Source: Limnoglobus roseus
Lineage (GTDB): Bacteria > Planctomycetota > Planctomycetia > Gemmatales > Gemmataceae
NCBI RefSeq assembly: GCF_008254045.1
Contig: NZ_CP042425.1
Span: forward strand, 8,570,163 to 8,634,162
DNA: 64,000 bases
Direction of reading: 5' to 3'
Shown here: piece after piece, positions 58,516 through 64,000 of the stretch
Layout of the letters: the number at the start of each line of letters is the position of its first letter
Position numbering within the stretch: the first letter of the stretch is position 1
Position numbers and translations under genes: made by a program
The notes under the pieces: model-generated
The model's input: only the letters and a program-made list of their open reading frames with translations
Database searches by the model: none
Told to the model about the DNA's origin: nothing

Positions 58516-59433
58516 TCAGGGTGCCGGTTCGCGGTTGATTTGGGCGAGGGCATCGAGGGCCAGTTGACGCAATGTGGGTTCCCCGTCGCCCCAGTCGCGG
58601 GTGATTTGTTCGAGGGCTTCGGCCGCCTCGCTCCGAACCTTCGGGTGTGGATCCTTGAGGGCGGCGATCAACCCCGGAACGGCCGACTTCGCGAACGCCG
58701 ACAGCGATCCCAGCGTTTCGGCCGCCTCCACCCGCACATCCGCCTCCGGGTCTCGGAGGGCGTCGACGAGGGCCGGGACGGCGACGGCGGCGGTGGGGCC
58801 GAACGCGGCCAGCGATTCCGCCGCGTCGCGCCGGACCTGGGCGGCGGGGTCTTTCAACGCGCGGCTCAGTGCGGCAACGCCGTCGGCGGATTGTAGCTTC
58901 GGATGGCCCAAGGCTTTGACTGCGGCGAGCCGCCCGTCGGTGTCCCCCGACGCCAAGATGCCGGCCAGCGTGGTCGTCGCCGCAGAATTTTCGTCGACGA
59001 CGTTCGGCAGTGCCTGGATCGCGGCTTTCCGGACGTCCGGTTCGGGGTCGTTCGTGGCACGATTGAGGATGGACGCCAGCGCAATTTTCGCCGGTGGGCC
59101 GAGTTGCCCGAGGGTGAACAGCGCGAATTTCCGCACCCGCGGATCGGGGTGCTCGACCCCGCGGGCGCACGCGGGGATCGCCGCCGGCCCGAGTCGAACC
59201 AGTGCCGAGGACGCCACCGCACGGACCCGCTCGTCCGAATCCGACAGCATCCCAACCAGCCGCCCGCTCGCCCCGACGCCTTCCCAGACGTCCGCAACAG
59301 CGATGCGGACCGAAGGGCTGATGGCGTAGGCTTCCACGGCGATCAACCCGGCCCCCAATAGCGCGACCGTGAGCAACGCCACGCGACGGCGGAGCGGGCG
59401 TTTCTTCGGCGTGGCTCGTCCCGCGTCCGTCAC
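58516..59433 (-). CDS. Membrane-anchored HEAT-repeat protein, 305 aa
   Basis: GTG start at 59433 overlapping the upstream stop (GTGA). After a basic leader (KKRPLRRRVALLTVALLG) one membrane helix anchors the protein. The remainder is six or seven HEAT repeats of about 37 residues (DSDERVRAVASSALVRLGPA, PDPRVRKFALFTLGQLGPPA, DPAAQVRRDAAESLAAFGPT, DPEADVRVEAAETLGSLSAF), a curved scaffold for protein binding outside the cytoplasm. It is the third gene of an operon with DUF1559 and a lipoprotein, and may hold their products together. Confidence 0.88.
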   Translation of the reverse strand: MTDAGRATPKKRPLRRRVALLTVALLGAGLIAVEAYAISPSVRIAVADVWEGVGASGRLVGMLSDSDERVRAVASSALVRLGPAAIPACARGVEHPDPRVRKFALFTLGQLGPPAKIALASILNRATNDPEPDVRKAAIQALPNVVDENSAATTTLAGILASGDTDGRLAAVKALGHPKLQSADGVAALSRALKDPAAQVRRDAAESLAAFGPTAAVAVPALVDALRDPEADVRVEAAETLGSLSAFAKSAVPGLIAALKDPHPKVRSEAAEALEQITRDWGDGEPTLRQLALDALAQINREPAP

Positions 59434-59699
59434 TGCACTTCCTCGACCGTCCCGTCCGGCTTGACGTCGATCTCCCGCACCTTGCCGCCCTTCTCCTTGC
59501 CGCGGAGTTCGTAACTGCCGTTCGCCTCCCGGTACGCCGCGTCGAACGCCACGCCGGGCAACTTCTCCTTCGCCACCTTCAGGATGTCCGGCGGCACGTC
59601 CTTCAATTCCATGGCCGTCTTGGCGGCCTTCTTTTCGCCGCACCCCGCCACGACAACGGCCATCAGGCCGGCGAAGACGGCGATCACGATCGTGCGCAC
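59430..59699 (-). CDS. PepSY-like lipoprotein, 89 aa
   Basis: Residues 1-20 are a lipoprotein signal (IVIAVFAGLMAVVVAGC, Cys20). The mature part has KDVPPDILKVAKEKLPGVAF and SYELRGKEKGGKVREIDVKP, ending DGTVEEVQ: a short helix followed by a beta-hairpin, the arrangement of PepSY-type inhibitory or binding domains. It is coupled by overlaps to DUF1559 above and the HEAT protein below. It is probably periplasmic; its ligand is unknown. Confidence 0.8.
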   Translation of the reverse strand: MRTIVIAVFAGLMAVVVAGCGEKKAAKTAMELKDVPPDILKVAKEKLPGVAFDAAYREANGSYELRGKEKGGKVREIDVKPDGTVEEVQ

Positions 59700-60622
59700 T
59701 AATAATCCCCCGCGTTAATGGCCTCGCCCGTCGCACGGGTCGAGAGAGCTTTGTAAGTCGCGTAGGTGGTGGACCGGCTGAGGTACGCGACGTGGCCGTC
59801 CGCGAACACGAAGTTCCCGCCGCCGGTGTGCCGGGCGGCGTAGTGGTTGATCTCCTTCGGATTGGCCGGGCCGTCATACGTTTCCCCGGTGTGCGCCAGC
59901 ACGAAATTCGAGGCGTTCTCGGTCTGCACGGGGAGCGGCGAGCCGGGCGTCGGGGCGAGGTTCGCCCCGGTGACGGCACCGACCCACGTGGCTTCCGCGT
60001 AGTAGAACGACCGCTCGCCCACCATCAGCGTGCTGCTCGTCCCGTCCGTGACGTCCGCGATCCGCACGGCGCTGTTCCGGTAAAACACGCCGTCCCCGTC
60101 CACCCCGGGCTCGTTGACGCCGAAGTTCCCGATGTAGTTCGCCGGGGCGACCGTGCAGGTCGTGCTCGTCAGTTGTGCGGACGCCGACCGGGGGCCGACC
60201 GGGATTGCCTGCTGCGGCGGGGCGTCGTACGGGCACAGGAACGACTTCACGATCACGACGCGGGCCGAGGCGTTCGCCGCCGCCTCGATGGGCTGTTTGA
60301 GGTCGATCTGCCGGTACAGGTTGTCCTGCTCCATCTGGGGTAGGACGTGCGCCGCCCACCCCCAGCCGGGGCCGGTGTCGTTGCCGGCCGCGTCGAAGGC
60401 CGAGACGTACCCGGGCGGGAACTTCTGGTTGGCGTCGTGGTAGTTCTGAAGGGCGAGGCCGACCTGCTTCAGGTTGTTGACGCACTGCGACCGGGCGGCC
60501 GCTTCGCGGACCTTCTGGACGGCCGGCAACAGCAGCCCGATCAGGATGGCAATGATGGCGATCACGACCAGCAGTTCGATCAGGGTGAAGCCGCGTCGCG
60601 ACCGGGGTCGTGTCGTATTCAT
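59699..60622 (-). CDS. DUF1559 prepilin-like protein, 307 aa
   Basis: From the ATG at 60622: MNTTRPRSRRGFTLIELLVV, the prepilin peptidase site and hydrophobic helix, then LLPAVQKVREAAARSQCVNN and LKQVGLALQNYHDANQKFPP, the DUF1559 signature. The body includes WAAHVLPQMEQDNLYRQID, DGTSSTLMVGERSFYYAEAT and a C-terminal HTGGGNFVFADGHVAYLSRS (the His-x-Gly-Gly end motif). First gene of the operon with the PepSY-like lipoprotein and the HEAT protein. A secreted, pilin-like role is inferred from the family. Confidence 0.95.
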   Translation of the reverse strand: MNTTRPRSRRGFTLIELLVVIAIIAILIGLLLPAVQKVREAAARSQCVNNLKQVGLALQNYHDANQKFPPGYVSAFDAAGNDTGPGWGWAAHVLPQMEQDNLYRQIDLKQPIEAAANASARVVIVKSFLCPYDAPPQQAIPVGPRSASAQLTSTTCTVAPANYIGNFGVNEPGVDGDGVFYRNSAVRIADVTDGTSSTLMVGERSFYYAEATWVGAVTGANLAPTPGSPLPVQTENASNFVLAHTGETYDGPANPKEINHYAARHTGGGNFVFADGHVAYLSRSTTYATYKALSTRATGEAINAGDY

Positions 60623-60703
60623 GGTGGGAGTTTTACCACGCCGAACTGACCGCAACATGACGGCGAGATGACGATTTCGTCATCTTCCCTGCTTTCGAGC
60701 AGG

Positions 60704-62146
60704 TCAGACCGCGTCGAGCGGGAACGTCATCGCGACGCGGGTTCCCCGACCGGCCTCGCTGTCAGCCGAAACCGAGCCGCCGTGGAGGTCGGTGATGCTT
60801 TTGACGATCGACAGGCCGAGGCCGACGTTCCGCCCCTCGGAGGAGCGGGCAGGGTCGGCCCGGTAGAATCGGTCGAAGACGTGCGGCAGGTCGGCCGCGG
60901 GGATGCCCGACCCCGAGTCGGTCACGGCCACCGTGCCCGACCCACCGGCGGTGGCCGCGGACAGGGTGATTTCGCCGCCCGCCGGGGTGTGGCGGATCGC
61001 GTTCTCGACCAAGTTGCACACCGCCCGCTGGAAGAGCGGCCGGTTCACGACGACCTGGACCGGTCCGCTCACGGCGACAACCAACGTCACGCCCTTCTCG
61101 CCCGCCATGCCCTCGTAGAACTCGCACACCGTCTGCAACTCTCCGCCGACCTCAACCCGGTCTTTGGAGACTTGCGTCCCGGGGTTCTCCGCCCGCGCCA
61201 GGAACAGCAGGTTGTCGATCAACCGGGCCAGCCGACCGCATTCTTCGAGGTTCGAGGCGAGGAGATCCCGGTACTGGTCCGGGGTGCGGGGTTGGCCGAG
61301 GGCCACCTCGACCTCGCCCCGCAGGTTGTTCACCGGCGTGCGGAGTTCGTGCGCGATGTCCGCCGAGAACCGGGCCAGCCGGGTGAACGACCGCTCCAGC
61401 CGATCGAGCATCCGGTTGAACGTGTCGGCCAAGTCGAGCAGGTCGGCGGGCAGCCCGTCCGCCGTGATCCGCTCGCCGAAATTGGTCGGGCCGATGCGGC
61501 GGGCCGTGTCCGCGACGAGCCGCACGGGCCGCAGCCCCCGGCGGGCGATCTGGTGGCCGACGGCGACGCACACGGCCAGCCCGGCGGCGAGGACGAGCCA
61601 CAGGTTTCGGCGGTACTCGGCCAGCAGCGCGGCCTCATCGCCGTGGTCCATCGCCCCCTGGACGACGTACTCCGACCCGCCCGGCCGCCCGTCGCCCACG
61701 CGGATCGCCATGACCCGAAATGGCGTCCCGGTCGCGGACCGTAAATTGCTCCCCGCCCGGAAGTCGGCAGTCGGGGGCGGGAAACCAGACGGGTCGAGGA
61801 GCTTCGCCATACCCGGCGTCTCGACCAGCGTCCGCCCGCCGGCGTCGATCAGTCGGACGTAGACCTGCGTGTGCTGGCGGCTCTGGAACTCCTGCTCCGC
61901 TTCCTGGCGGACGGCCTCCAAGTCACCGGGCCGCTCGGCCAGCACGTCCCCGACGACGCGGACCTGGTCGGCGATCAGGTTGTCGTCCTGGCGGTCCAGG
62001 CTGCGGGCCAGCACCCAATACAGGAAGCCGACGGCAGCGGCCACGAGGAGGAAGGCGGACCCGGCGTACCACGCCGTCAGACGGGCGGCGAGGGGCCACG
62101 CCGGTCGCGGTTCGGGGCGGGCGTCAGGGCCGTTCTTCGAGGACAT
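60704..62146 (-). CDS. CusS-type sensor histidine kinase, 480 aa
   Basis: Two transmembrane helices (LTAWYAGSAFLLVAAAVGFL, NLWLVLAAGLAVCVAVGHQI) bracket a periplasmic sensor of about 120 residues. HAMP follows (LADTFNRMLDRLERSF), then HisKA with FSADIAHELRTPVNNLRGEV, and HATPase with CNLVENAIRHTPAGGEIT, DSGSGIPAADLPHVFDRFYR and GLGLSIVKSITDLHGGSV. Architecture and motifs match the heavy-metal sensor kinases (CusS/CopS). It overlaps its regulator by 23 bp. Because the regulator carries a stop codon, this kinase may lack a working partner. No metal efflux genes lie in the window. Confidence 0.92.
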   Translation of the reverse strand: MSSKNGPDARPEPRPAWPLAARLTAWYAGSAFLLVAAAVGFLYWVLARSLDRQDDNLIADQVRVVGDVLAERPGDLEAVRQEAEQEFQSRQHTQVYVRLIDAGGRTLVETPGMAKLLDPSGFPPPTADFRAGSNLRSATGTPFRVMAIRVGDGRPGGSEYVVQGAMDHGDEAALLAEYRRNLWLVLAAGLAVCVAVGHQIARRGLRPVRLVADTARRIGPTNFGERITADGLPADLLDLADTFNRMLDRLERSFTRLARFSADIAHELRTPVNNLRGEVEVALGQPRTPDQYRDLLASNLEECGRLARLIDNLLFLARAENPGTQVSKDRVEVGGELQTVCEFYEGMAGEKGVTLVVAVSGPVQVVVNRPLFQRAVCNLVENAIRHTPAGGEITLSAATAGGSGTVAVTDSGSGIPAADLPHVFDRFYRADPARSSEGRNVGLGLSIVKSITDLHGGSVSADSEAGRGTRVAMTFPLDAV

Positions 62147-62798
62147 ACCCGACCCCCCGGACGGTGTGGATCAGCTTCGCGTCGAACGGGTCGTCCACCT
62201 TCGCCCGCAGGCGGCGGACGTGAACGTCCACCACGTTCGTGTCCGAGTCGAAGTTCACGTCCCACACTTGTTCGGAGATGAGGGTGCGGGACAGCACCTA
62301 CCCGGCGCGGCGGGCCAGCAGCGAGAGCAGGGCGAACTCCTTCGGGGTCAAGTCGATCCGGACGCCGGCCCGGCTCGCCCGGTGTCGGACGAGGTCGATC
62401 TCGACGTCCGCGACCGTAATCACGTCGGACGGCCGGGCCGGGCTGCGGCGGAGCAGCGTCCGGACGCGGGCGAGCAGTTCGGCGAACGCGAACGGCTTGA
62501 CGAGGTAGTCGTCGGCCCCGAGTTCCAGCCCCTTCACCCGGTCGTCCACGGCGTCCCGCGCGGTCAAGAACAGGACGGGTGTGTTCCGGTCGGCCTGGCG
62601 GACGGCGGCGACGACCGCCCACCCGTCCAGGCCCGGGAGCATGACGTCGAGGATCACGACGTCGTACCGGCCCGCGCGGGCCATGTACAGACCGTCGTCC
62701 CCCCGGCGGGCAACGTCGGCTACGAACCCGTTCTCCTCCAGCCCCTTGCGGAGGAACGACGCGGTCTTCTCCTCGTCCTCGATGATGAGCGCCCTCAC
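62124..62798 (-). pseudogene. OmpR/CusR-type response regulator with an internal amber codon
   Basis: GTG start at 62798 (RALIIEDEEKTASFLRKGLE). The receiver is complete (YDVVILDVMLPGLDG, LTARDAVDD, DYLVKPFAFAEL). The winged helix starts normally (TPKEFALLSLLARRAG), then codon 167 is TAG (62300-62298), where relatives have Glu. The frame continues without other fault as VLSRTLISEQVWDVNFDSDT, NVVDVHVRRLRAKVDDP and HTVRGVGYVLEERP to TGA at 62124. A single base change from GAG would restore it. The truncated 166-aa product would lack most of the DNA-binding domain. Confidence 0.88.
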
Positions 62799-63363
62799 CG
62801 CCGCCCTCCCCACGCCCCGCCCGGTGCTTCGCTCGCGTGGCCGCCGGGCAACCGCAGTCGGGCGGGACGGGCGACTAAGGCCGGGAGCGGGGACGAAGGG
62901 TAACATACAAGGGCCCGAGTTGGCCAATGGCCCGACCGTGAGCGAGCGTCGCCAGGGCGGGGTTGGTCACGGGGCGATTCGCGCAGGGGGGGCGGGCCGC
63001 ACGCGGCGTGCCCGGAAGAACCCGAGTTCATCCTCGCGAGGATGCCGGGGACCGGTGCCCCTGAACGCGGCTCCGGGTCCGAACGCCACGGCGATTCGTC
63101 CGTCCGCCTGTCACGAGCCCGCCGCGCTTTCGGGTGCAAGGCGCTCGCGGAACGGTCGAGCAATTTGCCCAACGTTCTCGATTTTTCTGCTTCGACCTAC
63201 CGCCGACGTGTCCGCCGGTTGTGCGGTACGCGGGCGTGGGGTATAATCTTCCCAGCAGCTCGCGGTGTTGTCCTCGTGCGAGGGCGATGACCGCGGGCCG
63301 GCGGGCCAGACCCCGGCAGCACGGCCGGGCCGAACGAACGCTCCGTTCCTTCGAGGCCCGCAC
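62799..63363. other. 565-bp intergenic region with a promoter near its right end
   Basis: Lies between the divergent two-component genes and the ParB-methyltransferase gene. No coding frame supported. The promoter at 63219-63247 is the only recognised signal. Confidence 0.5.
63219..63247 (+). promoter_or_regulatory. Sigma-70-type promoter
   Basis: TTGTGC at 63219-63224 and TATAAT at 63242-63247 are separated by exactly 17 bases. The -10 is a perfect consensus in a region otherwise over 65 percent GC. It is about 115 bp upstream of the ATG of the ParB-methyltransferase gene, leaving a 5' leader of roughly 110 bases. Confidence 0.65.
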
Positions 63364-64000
63364 ATGCTCGTCGAACTCCGCGACATCTCCTCCATCACCC
63401 CCTACGCCGACAACCCCCGGATCAACGACCCCGCCGTCGACGCCGTCGCCGAGTCCCTCGCCGCCTTCGGCTGGCGGCAGCCATTGGTCGTCGACGCGGC
63501 CAGCGTCATCGTCGTCGGCCACACCCGGTACAAGGCCGCCCTCAAGCTCGGCCTGACCGTCGTGCCCGTGCACGTCGCCACCGACCTCACCCCGGCCCAG
63601 GCCAAGGCGTACCGCCTGGCCGACAACCGCACCGCCGCCATCGCCACGTGGGACGACGGCAAGCTCGTCGCCGAACTCCTCGCCCTCCAAGGCACGGACG
63701 TCGACCTCGCGTCCATCGGGTTCACGGCCGACGAGTTGGCCGACCTGCTCAAGGCCGACGAGCCGACCGTCCTCGGCGACCCGGACGCCGTCCCCGACCC
63801 GCCGGCCGACCCCGTCACCCGCCCGGGCGACGTGTGGCTCCTCGGCCGCCACCGCCTCCTGTGCGGCGACGCCACCAAACCCGCCGACCTGGCGAAGGTC
63901 CTCGACGGTGCCCCGGCCGACCTGCTCCTGACCGACCCGCCGTACAACGTCGCCTACGAGGGCAAGACGGCCGACAAGCTCACCATCGCCAACGACGCCA
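63364..64000 (+). CDS. ParB-like domain fused to a DNA methyltransferase, partial (3' end outside window)
   Basis: ATG at 63364. Residues 1-90 are a ParB/Srx-type domain: VELRDISSITPYADNPRIND, then AFGWRQPLVVDAASVIVVGH and TRYKAALKLG, and KAYRLADNRTA. After a linker, RPGDVWLLGRHRLLCGDATK and DLLLTDPPYNVAYEGKT (DPPY at about 195) begin a beta-class N6-adenine or N4-cytosine methyltransferase. The frame is open at the window edge after 212 residues. ParB-methylase fusions of this type are frequent in prophages and other mobile elements, which suggests another element begins here. Confidence 0.9.
   Translation, partial: MLVELRDISSITPYADNPRINDPAVDAVAESLAAFGWRQPLVVDAASVIVVGHTRYKAALKLGLTVVPVHVATDLTPAQAKAYRLADNRTAAIATWDDGKLVAELLALQGTDVDLASIGFTADELADLLKADEPTVLGDPDAVPDPPADPVTRPGDVWLLGRHRLLCGDATKPADLAKVLDGAPADLLLTDPPYNVAYEGKTADKLTIANDA

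Overview
The window is high-GC bacterial DNA that reads as a planctomycete of the Gemmata type. The support is seen directly: two prepilin-like DUF1559 proteins (11.5-12.4 and 59.7-60.6 kb), a TIGR02996-type protein (3.7 kb), a serine/threonine kinase fused to a long WD40 array (44.4-47.8 kb), DUF2924 beside a large serine recombinase, many sensor kinases and receivers, and crowded small orphan genes with GTG starts and ATGA/GTGA overlaps. No ribosomal or core metabolic operon is present, so this looks like an accessory or plastic part of a large chromosome. Species is not resolved.

Layout. 0-2.7 kb: a leftward run of small orphan genes ending in a SWIM zinc-finger protein, divergent from an XRE regulator across a 37-bp double dyad. 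3-9 kb: TIGR02996 protein, BLUF photoreceptor, coiled-coil lipoprotein, patatin-like lipoprotein, PAS histidine kinase. 9-18.5 kb: four short receivers of one subfamily (one frameshifted), a degraded Gemmata-family gene, DUF1559, Hsp20, a SelW-like Rdx protein and a YeaQ/GlsB membrane protein. 17.0-19.8 kb: two identical ArsR regulators in inverted orientation. 19.9-21.4 kb: a beta-class DNA methyltransferase with an apparent C-terminal Mrr-like nuclease domain. 21.7-30.2 kb: a cluster of mostly unrecognised genes (terminase-small-like pair, Gly/Ala-rich protein, 699-aa protein, NlpC/P60-like lipoprotein-like enzyme) threaded with near-identical short palindromes. 30.4-31.5 kb: PadR regulator and its membrane partner. 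31.9-32.1 kb: the 3' part of a tRNA-Asn next to the tail of an integrase-like frame.

32.5-43.9 kb is a signalling block: a 1271-aa hybrid kinase, a broken IS630, a truncated GHKL ATPase, a truncated PAS protein, a MASE1/PAS/HisKA_2 kinase and its receiver-PAS partner whose tail runs into transposase debris. 44.4-49.7 kb holds the WD40 kinase and a secreted single-propeller WD40 protein. A recombinase cassette appears twice: a deletion-fused relic at 48.05-48.8 kb, and a full copy at 51.7-54.5 kb whose upstream end is split by an intact IS982. The full copy is followed by a replication-like module at 54.6-58.2 kb: a ParB-like/Spo11-TopoVI-A-like fusion, a primase-polymerase and three iterated palindromes. 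58.5-60.6 kb is a DUF1559/lipoprotein/HEAT operon; 60.7-62.8 kb a Cus-type two-component pair whose regulator carries an internal amber codon; 63.4 kb to the end is the start of a ParB-methyltransferase behind a good promoter.

The best candidate for a poorly described system is the 51.7-58.2 kb element, in which integration (serine recombinase), partition or DNA binding (ParB-type domains), a type IIB topoisomerase-A-like protein without a visible B subunit, and a primase sit together with iterated palindromes. The 21.7-30.2 kb cluster is second. All functions are inferred from motifs read by eye; no database search was run.
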